From Trichlorobacter thiogenes (lineage in GTDB: Bacteria; Desulfobacterota; Desulfuromonadia; Geobacterales; Pseudopelobacteraceae), in assembly GCF_900167465.1 (NCBI RefSeq), contig NZ_FUWR01000017.1, positions 2,501-64,502 of the forward strand: a stretch of 62,002 bases of DNA, read 5' to 3'. Of the stretch, positions 48,426 through 57,270 are shown one piece after another (position 1 is the first letter of the stretch; each line of letters opens with the position of its first letter). The position numbers and the translations under genes are program-made. The notes under the pieces are model-generated. The model had not been told where the DNA came from and searched no databases. It was given only the letters and a program-made list of their open reading frames with translations.

Positions 48426-50495
48426 ATGGAACAGTATGCAATTTATTTCGCCTTGGCCTGTGCTGTGGCAGCCGTTGTCTACGGTTTGATCTCGGCGCAA
48501 TGGATTCTGGGGTTGCCCCAGGGCAATGAGCGGATGAAGCAGATCGCAGCAGCGATCCAGGAGGGTGCAGGTGCCTATATGAAGCGCCAGTACACCATTA
48601 TTGCTGTGGTTGGCGTGGTTATGTTCATTGCGCTGTTTGCGTCTTTGGGTTGGAAGACAGCCATTGGTTTTGCAATCGGGGCTGTTTTTTCCGGTCTGAC
48701 CGGTTTTATCGGTATGTTTGTATCAGTGCGGGCCAACGTGCGTACCACTGAAGCTGCCAAGTCCGGTATTGTCAAGGCGCTTGACGTTGCTTTCAAAGGC
48801 GGTGCCATCACCGGTATGCTGGTGGTCGGTCTGGGTCTTTTAGGGGTTGCTGGATACTACTTTATTCTGCTTAAGCTGATGCCTGGTGCGCCTGTTAAAG
48901 AGGTGGTCAGCCAACTGGTGGGTCTGGGCTTTGGTGGTTCACTGATCTCCATCTTTGCCCGTCTGGGCGGTGGTATCTTCACTAAAGGCGCTGATGTCGG
49001 CGCTGACCTGGTTGGTAAGGTTGAGGCTGGTATTCCTGAGGATGATCCACGTAACCCGGCGGTTATTGCTGATAACGTTGGTGATAACGTCGGTGACTGT
49101 GCCGGTATGGCTGCTGACCTGTTTGAAACCTACGCCGTAACTCTGATTGCTGCCATGCTGCTTGGCGCTATCGCCTTTACCAATAACGGCGCAGCCGTCA
49201 GCTATCCATTGATTCTGGGTGGAATTTCTATCATTACCTCAATCATTGGTACCTTTTTCGTTAAATTGGGGGGGAGCCAGAAGATCATGCCCGCCCTCTA
49301 CAAGGGATTGATCGCTTCCGGTGTACTGGCTGCTATCGCCTTCTATTTTGTTACTACTCAAATGTTCCCTGCTGGCCTTACCAATGCCGCCGGTGTGAGT
49401 TTCAGCGCGGCAAACCTGTTTGTCACATCACTGGTGGGTCTGGCTGTAACCGGTGCCATTTTCTGGATCACCGAGTATTACACCTCCACTGAATACGCTC
49501 CGGTTAAGCATATTGCGGAGGCTTCCACCACCGGTCATGGTACTAACGTCATCGCTGGCCTTGGTATTTCCATGAAATCTACCGCTGCGCCGGTTATCGT
49601 CATTGCAGCTGGAATTATTGTGGCCTACAAATGTGCCGGCGTGTATGGCATCGCCATCGCTGCTGTTTCCATGCTGTCTTTGACCGGCATTGTTGTTGCC
49701 ATGGATGCTTACGGTCCTATTACTGATAACGCCGGTGGTATCGCCGAGATGGCTGAGCTGGACGATTCAGTTCGTGCCGTTACCGATCCACTTGACGCTG
49801 TCGGTAATACCACCAAGGCGGTTACTAAGGGTTATGCCATCGGTTCAGCCGGTCTGGCTGCGGTGATCCTGTTTACTTCTTATGTTGACGAGTTGAATCA
49901 GGCGTTGACGTTGGCCAGCAAGCCAATCATTTCATTTGACCTTTCTGATCCTTACATCATTGTCGGCCTCTTTATCGGTGGCATGCTGCCTTATTACTTT
50001 GCTGCCCAGTGTATGGAAGCGGTTGGCAAGGCTGGTGGTGCGGTCGTCGTTGAAGTCCGTCGTCAGTTCCGCGAAATCAAAGGCATTATGGAAGGCACCG
50101 GCAAGCCTGATTACGCTGCCTGTGTTGATATCGTCACCAAAACTGCTCTGAAAGAGATGATCATCCCCGGTATCATTCCGATTGCCGCACCTATTATTGT
50201 CGGCTTTACCCTGGGGCCCAAGGCCCTGGGCGGTGTGATCGTTGGTACTATCGTTACCGGTATCTTTGTGGCAATCTCTATGACCACCGGTGGTGGCGCC
50301 TGGGATAACGCCAAGAAGTATATTGAGGATGGCTACTTTGGCGGTAAAGGTGGCGAAGCCCACAAGGCTGCTGTTACCGGTGATACCGTTGGTGACCCGT
50401 ACAAGGACACTGCCGGCCCGGCGGTTAACCCGATGATCAAGATCATCAACATTGTGTCCTTGATGATTGTTCCGTTGCTTGCAAAATTGATGTAA
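48426..50495 (+). CDS. hppA: K+-insensitive proton-pumping pyrophosphatase
   Basis: Membrane pump that uses pyrophosphate hydrolysis to export protons. From ATG 48426 the protein is 690 aa with about 16 transmembrane helices, starting [20 protein letters not shown]. The substrate loop has [32 protein letters not shown] split over the conserved block near residues 195-225. [10 protein letters not shown] carries Lys in the position that is Ala in K+-dependent enzymes, with Thr three residues later, which marks the K+-independent class. A gggagg site 6 nt before the ATG rules out the longer upstream frame from 48222. A terminator follows. Confidence 0.95.
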   Translation: MEQYAIYFALACAVAAVVYGLISAQWILGLPQGNERMKQIAAAIQEGAGAYMKRQYTIIAVVGVVMFIALFASLGWKTAIGFAIGAVFSGLTGFIGMFVSVRANVRTTEAAKSGIVKALDVAFKGGAITGMLVVGLGLLGVAGYYFILLKLMPGAPVKEVVSQLVGLGFGGSLISIFARLGGGIFTKGADVGADLVGKVEAGIPEDDPRNPAVIADNVGDNVGDCAGMAADLFETYAVTLIAAMLLGAIAFTNNGAAVSYPLILGGISIITSIIGTFFVKLGGSQKIMPALYKGLIASGVLAAIAFYFVTTQMFPAGLTNAAGVSFSAANLFVTSLVGLAVTGAIFWITEYYTSTEYAPVKHIAEASTTGHGTNVIAGLGISMKSTAAPVIVIAAGIIVAYKCAGVYGIAIAAVSMLSLTGIVVAMDAYGPITDNAGGIAEMAELDDSVRAVTDPLDAVGNTTKAVTKGYAIGSAGLAAVILFTSYVDELNQALTLASKPIISFDLSDPYIIVGLFIGGMLPYYFAAQCMEAVGKAGGAVVVEVRRQFREIKGIMEGTGKPDYAACVDIVTKTALKEMIIPGIIPIAAPIIVGFTLGPKALGGVIVGTIVTGIFVAISMTTGGGAWDNAKKYIEDGYFGGKGGEAHKAAVTGDTVGDPYKDTAGPAVNPMIKIINIVSLMIVPLLAKLM

Positions 50496-50518
50496 CGGTT
50501 ACAGGCTTTCAAAGACAC

Positions 50519-50554
50519 AAAAAGCGGCATGGGAATCTTCCCATGCCGCTTTTT
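50519..50554. terminator. Terminator after hppA (bidirectional)
   Basis: Stem aaaagcggcatggga pairs with tcccatgccgctttt around a 4-nt loop, with A and T runs at the two ends. It lies 24 nt after the hppA stop and 24 nt before the end of the convergent ferritin-like gene. Confidence 0.9.
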
Positions 50555-50577
50555 AATTGTAGCGTAGCGGTTTAAGG

Positions 50578-51075
50578 CTATTCTCTTACAAAAGTATCCA
50601 TGTCGCTGTCATTCACCATCCCCATGATATGTGCATATTCCGCCTCAATCAAGGCGTAGTGTCCTTCGGTCTCCTTTACTACCCGCTCAAAAATTGCCTT
50701 AACCATCGGGTCAACCACACCGGCTGCAAGCTGGGTGTACTGTCCGATACAGTCCTTTTCCTCAACTAGGGCAAGCTCCAGAGCCTTCTGCTCTCCCATC
50801 TCTTCGCTGATCGCCTTTTCAAGCTTCATGTAGGTGGGGTTCTTGGTGTCAACCGGGGTGGCCATAAAGCTCTGCAGGTCGCCAAACTCGGTTCCTTTGT
50901 AATGATCAAAGAAATGTTTTACATGGGTTGCCTCTTCTGCTGCCAACATTTCCAATACCTTCTTTGCCCGCTCGTTCTTTGCCACCGATGCTGCTCGGGC
51001 ATAAAAATCCATGCTGTCTTTTTCTGCCTTAATGGCGAGTTTTAGGGCCTCTTGAACTGAATATTCTTTTCCCAT
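50578..51075 (-). CDS. Ferritin-like/rubrerythrin-type diiron protein
   Basis: A 165-aa, mostly helical protein from ATG 51075 (gggagg upstream). It shows the repeated four-helix-bundle pattern with metal-ligand candidates in AIKAEKDSMDFYARAA, MLAAEEATHVKHFFDHY, ALVEEKDCIGQYTQLA and KETEGHYALIEAEY, that is, E...ExxH twice. It lacks the C-terminal rubredoxin domain of classical rubrerythrin. A role in peroxide or oxygen defence, or iron handling, is likely from the family. The long frame up to 51279 runs over the tRNA and is rejected. Confidence 0.88.
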   Translation of the reverse strand: MGKEYSVQEALKLAIKAEKDSMDFYARAASVAKNERAKKVLEMLAAEEATHVKHFFDHYKGTEFGDLQSFMATPVDTKNPTYMKLEKAISEEMGEQKALELALVEEKDCIGQYTQLAAGVVDPMVKAIFERVVKETEGHYALIEAEYAHIMGMVNDSDMDTFVRE

Positions 51076-51191
51076 GATCTGTTCCCTCCCTGTTAGTAGT
51101 CTGATGAGAAGGCTTATACCTGCTAATTGGAAATCTTCAAGCTCGATGTGTGATTTTTTGTGTGGGGTGCGGGTGCATTGAGGGAAATAAA

Positions 51192-51221
51192 AAAGGAGCA
51201 GCCTTGTAAGGCTGCTCCTTT
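51192..51221 (-). terminator. Terminator downstream of tRNA-Asn
   Basis: A perfect 12-bp stem (51192-51203 with 51210-51221, aaaggagcagcc / ggctgctccttt) with a 6-nt loop is followed on the minus strand by a T-rich run. It begins 10 nt beyond the tRNA 3' end. Confidence 0.9.
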
Positions 51222-51230
51222 GACATGATA

Positions 51231-51306
51231 TGGCTCCCCAGCGCGGACTCGAACCACGGACATGGTGATTAACAGTCACCCGCTCTACCGACTGAGCTAC
51301 TGGGGA
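51231..51306 (-). tRNA. tRNA-Asn (anticodon GTT)
   Basis: A 76-nt cloverleaf on the minus strand. The acceptor stem is tccccag/ctgggga, with an encoded 3' CCA (tgg at 51231-51233). The D arm contains agctcagtcggtagagc, the anticodon loop is ctgttaa with GTT, and the T arm is ggttcgagtcc. No integrase gene or repeated tRNA 3' end lies nearby. Confidence 0.97.
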
Positions 51307-51451
51307 ACAAATGAGACCGTTCTTCTATCATAGGCGTGCGAGTAGAGTCAAGCGAAAAGTGTTTCTGTCGTTTTTGATTGATACAGAGCATTGGTCGATG
51401 GTGAGGTGGTCGGCATTTTTGGCTGACGGTGCACGATTTGCAGCCTTTTTC

Positions 51452-51479
51452 TTGACTTGTTTTCAAAAGACAGTATAAG
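51452..51479 (+). promoter_or_regulatory. Predicted promoter of the octaheme cytochrome gene
   Basis: TTGACT at 51452-51457 and TATAAG at 51474-51479 have a 16-nt spacer. The ensuing leader (about 51490-51540) is almost pure A/T, including attattaaatatttatatag. The pair lies about 100 nt ahead of the cytochrome start. Confidence 0.5.
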
Positions 51480-51576
51480 GGGGCTGTAATTAAAAAATAA
51501 TAATATTATTAAATATTTATATAGATATTCATATATTTAAACCTCGTTCTGAGGTATTCCCAAAAGGAGGATGCGT

Positions 51577-52965
51577 ATGAAACTGCAGAAACTGATGGCG
51601 CGGGCTGCGTTGCTGCTGGGGCTTTCCCTGGCAACTACCGCTATAGCTGGTAACCATGCCGATTATGTCGGTGCTGGTCCATTCAAGACAGGTCCTGAAG
51701 TGACCAAAAAGTGTATGGAATGTCATGAGGCCGAGACCAAAGCTTTTATGAAATCGGTACACTGGACCTGGTCTAAAAAGCAGAAGCTAAACGGAAAAGA
51801 TATTGAGCTGGGCAAGAAGAACGCACTCAACAACTTCTGTGTTGCCATTGATTCCAACTGGCCTCGCTGTACCAGTTGTCACACCGGTTATGGTTGGAAA
51901 GATAAGAGCTTTGATTTTAGCAAGGCAGAAAACGTTGACTGTCTGGTTTGCCATGAGACAACCGGTACCTACAAAAAGACACCTGCGGGCGCTGGTAATC
52001 CAGATCCAAAGGTCGATCTGGTGAAGGTGGCCCAATCTGTTGGTAAGCCAAGCCGCAAGGCCTGTGGTTCCTGTCACTTCTATGGTGGTGGTGGCGACCG
52101 GGTCAAGCACGGTGACCTGGATTCTACCTTGACGAATCCGTCTCCTGAAATTGACGTCCATATGGGCGGCAATAAAAAGATGACCTGCCAAGACTGCCAC
52201 CAGGGCGGTAAAGATCATGCCATCAAGGGTGAGGCAGCTTCCGTTTCAATTGGATCTACTAAGAAAATCTTTGGCTGTACGGATTGCCACAAAGAGAACG
52301 TGCATAAAAATGCATTCTTGAACAAGCATGCCAAAAAGATTGCCTGCCAGACCTGCCATATCCCAACCTTTGCCAAGGCTCTGCCAACCAAAACCTGGTG
52401 GGACTGGTCAACAGCCGGTAAAGATGACAAAAATGCACCAAAAGATAAGTACGGCGAGAAGACCTACGCCAAGATGAAAGGTGACTTCAAGTGGGAGAAG
52501 GATGTTGTCCCCACCTACCTTTGGTATAACGGAACCGTTGACCGCGTACTGATGGGCGACAAGATTGATCCTTCCAAAGTTGTCAAACTGTCTGACGCCA
52601 AGGGTGATCGTAAAGACCCCAACGCGAAGATCTTCCCCTTCAAGGTTATGAAAGGTAAGCAACCGTATGACTCCGGTAACAATACCGTTGCCGTAGTTAA
52701 TACCTTTGGTCCACCTACCAGCGAAACTGCCTACTGGGTAAAATATGACTGGGCTAAGGCAATTGAAGCCGGCATGAAGGCTGCTGGTCAGCCCTACAGT
52801 GGCAAGTTTGGCTGGATTGAGACCTCCATGGTTTGGCCGGTTAATCATATGGTAACTCCCAAGGACAAGGCCCTCAAGTGCAATGACTGTCACGGCGATA
52901 AAGGCCGTCTGGACTGGAAGGCACTTGGTTACAAGGGTGATCCCAAGAATCCAGCTAACCGCTAA
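51577..52965 (+). CDS. Octaheme c-type cytochrome, tetrathionate reductase family
   Basis: Exported multiheme cytochrome of 462 aa. The signal peptide runs MKLQKLMARAALLLGLSLAT and is cut near AIA. Eight CxxCH heme sites are seen in order: CMECH, CTSCH, CLVCH, CGSCH, CQDCH, CTDCH, CQTCH and, far downstream near residue 440, CNDCH. This count, the 1-to-7 cluster plus distant last heme, and the spacing fit the octaheme tetrathionate reductase (OTR, Shewanella type) family, whose members reduce tetrathionate, nitrite or hydroxylamine in vitro. The ATG at 51577 has aggagg 6 nt upstream; the ATG at 51571 directly abuts that site. It stands alone with its own terminator. The physiological substrate is unknown. 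Confidence 0.9.
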   Translation: MKLQKLMARAALLLGLSLATTAIAGNHADYVGAGPFKTGPEVTKKCMECHEAETKAFMKSVHWTWSKKQKLNGKDIELGKKNALNNFCVAIDSNWPRCTSCHTGYGWKDKSFDFSKAENVDCLVCHETTGTYKKTPAGAGNPDPKVDLVKVAQSVGKPSRKACGSCHFYGGGGDRVKHGDLDSTLTNPSPEIDVHMGGNKKMTCQDCHQGGKDHAIKGEAASVSIGSTKKIFGCTDCHKENVHKNAFLNKHAKKIACQTCHIPTFAKALPTKTWWDWSTAGKDDKNAPKDKYGEKTYAKMKGDFKWEKDVVPTYLWYNGTVDRVLMGDKIDPSKVVKLSDAKGDRKDPNAKIFPFKVMKGKQPYDSGNNTVAVVNTFGPPTSETAYWVKYDWAKAIEAGMKAAGQPYSGKFGWIETSMVWPVNHMVTPKDKALKCNDCHGDKGRLDWKALGYKGDPKNPANR

Positions 52966-52991
52966 TTTGACCGATTGATGTCGAAGTATGC

Positions 52992-53024
52992 TAACGGCCC
53001 GCAGATGTTTTCTGCGGGCCGTTA
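52992..53024 (+). terminator. Hairpin terminator after the octaheme cytochrome
   Basis: A perfect 14-bp G/C-rich stem (taacggcccgcaga at 52992-53005 with tctgcgggccgtta at 53011-53024) and a tgttt loop, 27 nt after the stop. The following T run is short, so termination efficiency is uncertain. The remaining 170 nt up to hdrC show no gene. Confidence 0.75.
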
Positions 53025-53193
53025 GTTGTCGTAAGGACATTCAAAAGCTTGCATATAAAACTTGATTTTATCAGTAGAGAAGAGTAATTGGTTTTAGTAT
53101 GAATGAAGTTGTGGCAGTAAAGACAGCGTTATTATGATCGAACAAAATCTGAATGGTTGCGCTAATTTTTAGTGTGACTAAAACGGTGGTTTT

Positions 53194-53778
53194 GTGAAAA
53201 AGAAAAAAATGCTTCTCTCGCAGAAAACCATGGATCTGGACATGGTACGTAAGGTAGAGCAGCTCTCCGGGACTTCGGTCAGGCGCTGTTTCCAGTGCGG
53301 AAAATGTTCTGCTGGCTGTCCCATGGCAACTTTTATGGATCATCCCCCAAACCGGATTGTCCGGCTGCTGCAGTTAGGGCAGTGGCAACGAATTCTGGCA
53401 GGGCGTTCAATCTGGTACTGTGTTTCTTGCGAGACCTGCTCCACCCGTTGCCCCAATCAGGTGCATCTTGCCTCAATTATGGATGCCCTGCGTAAACTGT
53501 CCTGGGATCAGGATGGCCCTTCAAAAGAAAGCTATGTCCAGCTTGCCAATCGTCTCTTTCTGGAAAACATCCGCACTTACGGCCGCCAGTACGAGATGCG
53601 GCTGGCGGCAGTATTCAATGTGAAATCTGGTCAGTTTCTGAAAGATATGCTGTTGGGACCCAAGCTGCTTTCCAAGGGCAAGCTGAAGGTCTTCCATCAG
53701 AAGAACAAGAATATGGCTGAGGTGGAGAAAATATTCAGTCGTATTGAAGAAATGCGACGTAAAGGAGAGGCCTTGTGA
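53194..53778 (+). CDS. hdrC: Heterodisulfide reductase subunit C-like iron-sulfur protein
   Basis: A 194-aa cytosolic electron carrier with two [4Fe-4S] sites, CFQCGKCSAGCP near residue 33 and CVSCETCSTRCP near 73, the HdrC layout. The C-terminal half is basic and helical. GTG 53194 is the likely start (ggtgg upstream; the ATG at 53209 has no site). It overlaps hdrB by 4 nt. In Hdr-type complexes HdrC relays electrons from HdrA to HdrB. Confidence 0.92.
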   Translation: MKKKKMLLSQKTMDLDMVRKVEQLSGTSVRRCFQCGKCSAGCPMATFMDHPPNRIVRLLQLGQWQRILAGRSIWYCVSCETCSTRCPNQVHLASIMDALRKLSWDQDGPSKESYVQLANRLFLENIRTYGRQYEMRLAAVFNVKSGQFLKDMLLGPKLLSKGKLKVFHQKNKNMAEVEKIFSRIEEMRRKGEAL

Positions 53779-54653
53779 CAGCCTTGAGCTATTCTTACTA
53801 CCCTGGTTGTTCACTCCATGCCTCAGCCTCTGAATATGACCTGTCCACCAGGGAGGTCTTTGCAAGCCTGGGGATCGGTCTTGAAGAGATACCGGACTGG
53901 ATCTGCTGTGGCGCCACCCCGGCCCATAATGTTGATGAACTGCTTTCGCTGTCATTGTCAGCGAAAAACCTTGAACTTGCCGAGCAGGTTCCGGGTGATA
54001 TGGCGGTGGCCTGTGCCTCCTGTTTTTCCCGCCTGAAGTTTGCCCAGCATATTCTGTCAGAGAACGAGACCAAGCGTAAGCTGGTTGAAAAGGCAATTGA
54101 TGCACCGGTGCATCTGGAACGACGGGTAAAACATCTGCTGGAGATTCTGGTGCGGGATTATGGCCTGGAGCAGTTGGCAACAGCGGTTAAAAAGCCGCTG
54201 TCCGACCTGAAGATTGCCTGTTACTACGGTTGCCTGCTGACCCGCCCCACCGATGTGCCGAATCTGGACTGTACCGAGGCACCCACCATTATGGAACAGG
54301 TGATGGAAGCAGTCGGAGCCCAGACCGTTGCCTGGACCCACCGGCTTGAATGTTGCGGCGCAAACTTCACCCTGTCCCGTCCTCCTGTGGTGCAGCAGCT
54401 TTCAAACGCAGTGCTTGAATCGGCGAAAATTGCCGGTGCTGACTGTATTGTTGTGGCATGTCCACTCTGTCACGGCAATCTTGATATCCGTCAGAAAGAG
54501 ATTGAGGGCGTCTATGAAACCAGCTATGGGCTGCCGATTTTTTACCTGACCCAACTGGTGGGGCTGGCCCTGGGGGTGCCGCAGGAACGTCTGGGATTGG
54601 ATGCCCTGATTGTCAGCCCGCAAAAACTGCTCAGAGATAAAAAAATTAACTAA
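53775..54653 (+). CDS. hdrB: Heterodisulfide reductase subunit B-like protein (CCG domains)
   Basis: A 292-aa protein with two cysteine-rich CCG domains: YYPGCSLHASA with WICCGA, and CYYGCLLTRP with LECCGANFTLSRP, followed by VACPLCHGNLD. In methanogen HdrB these sites bind noncubane [4Fe-4S] clusters that reduce the disulfide. The substrate in a bacterium without coenzyme M/B is unknown. GTG 53775 overlaps the hdrC stop and has a ggag site upstream. Confidence 0.92.
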   Translation: MTALSYSYYPGCSLHASASEYDLSTREVFASLGIGLEEIPDWICCGATPAHNVDELLSLSLSAKNLELAEQVPGDMAVACASCFSRLKFAQHILSENETKRKLVEKAIDAPVHLERRVKHLLEILVRDYGLEQLATAVKKPLSDLKIACYYGCLLTRPTDVPNLDCTEAPTIMEQVMEAVGAQTVAWTHRLECCGANFTLSRPPVVQQLSNAVLESAKIAGADCIVVACPLCHGNLDIRQKEIEGVYETSYGLPIFYLTQLVGLALGVPQERLGLDALIVSPQKLLRDKKIN

Positions 54654-54662
54654 GGCGGGATT

Positions 54663-55076
54663 ATGCTGCGTTGCCTGATTGTAGAGGATGATGAACTAAG
54701 CCGTGAGATGCTGGCCCTGCAGATGGAGCCCTATGCCCAATGCGATCAGGCTGAAAATGGTCTTGTAGGGGTGGAGCGATTTACTGCTGCGCTGAAGGCG
54801 GGTGAACCGTATCACCTGATCCTTTTGGATATTGTTATGCCTGAAATGGATGGACTGGAGGCTGCTAAGGCCATCCGCAGCCATGAAGAGCAGCAGGGCA
54901 TAAAAATTGATAAAGGGGTCCATATTGTAGTGCTCTCATCGCTTAGTACCCCTCAGGATGTGATTCAGGCCTATGTGGCAGCCCAGTCATCTGCCCACCT
55001 GGTTAAGCCGGTGCAACCGGAAAAACTGGTCAAGACCCTGCGCAAGCTGGACTTGATTCCTGCGGAGAATGCCTAG
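54663..55076 (+). CDS. Stand-alone response-regulator receiver within the hdr operon
   Basis: A 137-aa CheY-like receiver. The acidic pair is in LIVEDDELSRE, the phospho-acceptor is Asp56 in LILLDIVMPEMDG, Ser is in VLSSLSTPQDV, and Lys in LVKPVQPEKL. No DNA-binding or enzymatic output is attached. It is tightly placed between hdrB (9-nt gap) and hdrA (0-nt gap: TAG-ATG), so it is part of the same transcript. No cognate kinase gene is adjacent. Control of the Hdr complex or of its genes by protein interaction is a possibility, not shown. Confidence 0.92.
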   Translation: MLRCLIVEDDELSREMLALQMEPYAQCDQAENGLVGVERFTAALKAGEPYHLILLDIVMPEMDGLEAAKAIRSHEEQQGIKIDKGVHIVVLSSLSTPQDVIQAYVAAQSSAHLVKPVQPEKLVKTLRKLDLIPAENA

Positions 55077-57074
55077 ATGTCGCGAATCGGTGTCTTTATC
55101 TGTCACTGCGGCGAGAACATCTCCCGCACGGTTGATGTGGAGCAGGTAGCAGCCCAGGCAGCCCTGATGCCGGGTGTGGCTTTTGCCACCGACTACAAAT
55201 ACATGTGCTCCGACCCTGGCCAGAACCTGGTCAAGAATGCAATCGCTGAACACCGCTTGACCCATGTTGTGGTTGCAGCCTGCTCACCCCGTATGCATGA
55301 GCGCACCTTCCGCAAGGCGGTTGAACAGGCCGGCCTCAATCCCTTTCTGTGCGAGATGGCCAACATCCGTGAGCACTGCTCCTGGGTGCATGAAGATCGG
55401 GCAGAGGCCACAGGCAAGGCGATCGAAATCGTCGGTATGCTGGTGGAACGGGTCAAGAAGAACCGGGTACTGCCCACCATCACCGTGCCGGTCACCAAAC
55501 GTGCCCTGGTCATCGGCGGCGGCATCGCCGGCATCCAGGCGGCCCTTGATATTGCCGATTGTGGACATCAGGTCGTACTGGTGGAGCGGGAACCCTCCAT
55601 TGGCGGCCATATGGCCCAGCTCTCCGAAACCTTTCCCACTCTGGACTGCTCCCAGTGCATCATGACCCCCAAGATGGTGGATGTTGCCAACCATCCCAAC
55701 ATAACCCTGCATACCTACAGCGAAATTGAACAGGTAGACGGCTACATAGGCAACTTTCAGATCACGGTTCGTAAAAAGGCCCGCTCGGTTAATGAACACA
55801 AATGCACCGGCTGCGGCGTCTGCATGACCAAATGCCCCCAGAAAAAGATCCCCAACAGCTTTGATTGCGACAGGGGGATGCGGACCGCCATCTACGTACC
55901 GTTTCCCCAGGCGGTTCCCAACGTACCGGTGATTGACCGTGAAAACTGCACCATGTTCAAAAGTGGTAAATGCGGTGTCTGCCAGAAGGTCTGCGGACCA
56001 GGCGCGGTTGACTTTGAACAGGAAGATCAATTGATTGTTGAGCCGGTTGGCGCCATCGTTGTCGCCACCGGATTTGAGCTGTACCGCATCACTGAAAAAC
56101 CAAAGGGCTCACCCATTAAAGGCTATGGTGAATTCGGCCACGGCAAGATCCCGGATGTGATTGACGGCATGACTTTTGAGCGGCTGGCCTCAGCTTCCGG
56201 CCCCACCGGTGGCAAAATTCTGCGTCCCTCAGATGGTAAAGAACCGAAGCAGGTGGTCTTTATCCAGTGTGTCGGCTCCCGTTCACGGGAAAAAGGGATC
56301 TCCTACTGCTCCAAGGTCTGCTGCATGTACACCGCCAAGCACACCATGCTCTACCACCATAAAGTGCATGATGGCCAAGCCTATGTCTTCTTCATGGATG
56401 CCCGAGTTCCGGGCAAAAGCTACGATGAATTCTGGCGCCGTGCCATTGAAGATGAAGAAGCGGTCTACATCCGTGGCATGGTCTCCCGCCTGTATCAGAA
56501 GGGGGACAAGATCGTGGTCATGGGTAGCGATATCTCCGTTGGTGTCCAGGTAGAGATCGAGGCTGATCTGGTGGTGCTGGCCACCGCAGTACAACCCCAG
56601 CAAGGGGCTGATCTCCTGGCCCAGAAACTGGGGATCTCTTACGATAAGTACAACTTCTATTCTGAGGCCCATGCCAAGCTGAGGCCGGTTGAATGCGCCA
56701 CCGCCGGGATCTATCTGGCCGGTGCCTGCCAGGGGCCCAAGGATATCCCTGACACCGTCTCCCAGGCATCAGCTGCGGCAGCCAAGGTCATGACCCTGTT
56801 TGCCAAAGACAAGCTGGAGCGGGAACCGATTGTGGCGCGGGTCAAGGAAAATGGCTGCGTGGGTTGCTTTGCCTGCAAGAAGGTCTGCGCCTATGGTGCG
56901 GTGGAGGAGAAAGAGATCCGTGACCGTCAGGGCAACCTGATCAAAGTAGTTGCTTACGTTAACCCCGGTGTCTGCGCCGGATGCGGTACCTGCCAGGCAA
57001 CCTGCCCGTCAAAATCGGTTGAGCTGGATGGTTATACCGATGAGCAGATTGTGGCCATGATTGAGGCGTTATAA
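55077..57074 (+). CDS. hdrA: Heterodisulfide reductase subunit A-like flavoprotein
   Basis: A 665-aa iron-sulfur flavoprotein, the bifurcating hub in HdrABC complexes. An N-terminal Cys segment (IGVFICHCGENI) precedes the FAD-binding VIGGGIAGIQAALDIAD near residue 145 and the HdrA-type FPTLDCSQCIMTPKM near 185. Ferredoxin sites CTGCGVCMTKCP and CGVCQKVCG lie in the middle, and two C-terminal sites, CVGCFACKKVCA and CAGCGTCQATCP, near 595-645. Electron bifurcation with ferredoxin is known for relatives; here it is inferred. The mvhD partner lies beyond an inserted IS200-type element. Confidence 0.94.
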   Translation: MSRIGVFICHCGENISRTVDVEQVAAQAALMPGVAFATDYKYMCSDPGQNLVKNAIAEHRLTHVVVAACSPRMHERTFRKAVEQAGLNPFLCEMANIREHCSWVHEDRAEATGKAIEIVGMLVERVKKNRVLPTITVPVTKRALVIGGGIAGIQAALDIADCGHQVVLVEREPSIGGHMAQLSETFPTLDCSQCIMTPKMVDVANHPNITLHTYSEIEQVDGYIGNFQITVRKKARSVNEHKCTGCGVCMTKCPQKKIPNSFDCDRGMRTAIYVPFPQAVPNVPVIDRENCTMFKSGKCGVCQKVCGPGAVDFEQEDQLIVEPVGAIVVATGFELYRITEKPKGSPIKGYGEFGHGKIPDVIDGMTFERLASASGPTGGKILRPSDGKEPKQVVFIQCVGSRSREKGISYCSKVCCMYTAKHTMLYHHKVHDGQAYVFFMDARVPGKSYDEFWRRAIEDEEAVYIRGMVSRLYQKGDKIVVMGSDISVGVQVEIEADLVVLATAVQPQQGADLLAQKLGISYDKYNFYSEAHAKLRPVECATAGIYLAGACQGPKDIPDTVSQASAAAAKVMTLFAKDKLEREPIVARVKENGCVGCFACKKVCAYGAVEEKEIRDRQGNLIKVVAYVNPGVCAGCGTCQATCPSKSVELDGYTDEQIVAMIEAL

Positions 57075-57090
57075 GGCAAAAGGCATTTTT

Positions 57091-57133
57091 AACGCAGAGG
57101 TTCAGAGTCAAGACACAGAGTCGCAGAGAGAAC
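57091..57133. repeat. Left part of a palindromic intergenic repeat flanking the IS
   Basis: A purine-rich stretch built of cgcagag/cacagag words (aacgcagagg, gacacagag, tcgcagagag). A partly complementary stretch, ttctctgcgtctttgcgtct at 57785-57804, lies on the other side of the IS200-type element. This fits a common intergenic repeat type split by the insertion. I cannot count its copies outside the window. Confidence 0.45.
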
Positions 57134-57173
57134 CAAACTGAATTTAGTTTTTAATTGAAGGTTTTCAGTAAAC

Positions 57174-57190
57174 CACCGGCTCTGCCGGTG
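57174..57190 (+). repeat. Left-end hairpin of the IS200-type element
   Basis: Perfect 7-bp stem caccggc/gccggtg with tct loop, repeated in direct orientation at the right end. It is the likely TnpA recognition hairpin. Confidence 0.8.
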
Positions 57191-57221
57191 AGACTTGAAA
57201 AGGCTCTGCCGTTCCAGCGAT

Positions 57222-57267
57222 AGTTCCTCCTGAGGAAAGCCCCTAAAGGCAATCAACAGGAGGAACT
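57222..57267 (+). promoter_or_regulatory. 5' leader hairpin occluding the tnpA ribosome-binding site
   Basis: agttcctcctg at 57222-57232 is the perfect reverse complement of caggaggaact at 57257-57267, with a 24-nt loop. The second arm contains the Shine-Dalgarno aggagg (57258-57263), 7 nt before the tnpA ATG. Folding of the mRNA would hide the site, as known for IS200 leaders in enterobacteria. Confidence 0.75.
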
Positions 57268-57270
57268 GCC

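Noticed and set aside
51231-51306. tRNA-Asn as attachment site of a genomic island
   Set aside because: No integrase, no repeated tRNA 3' end and ordinary genes on both sides.
53062-53074. FNR-like palindrome ttgattttatcag ahead of hdrC
   Set aside because: The half-sites are separated by 3 rather than 4 bases and the right half is imperfect.
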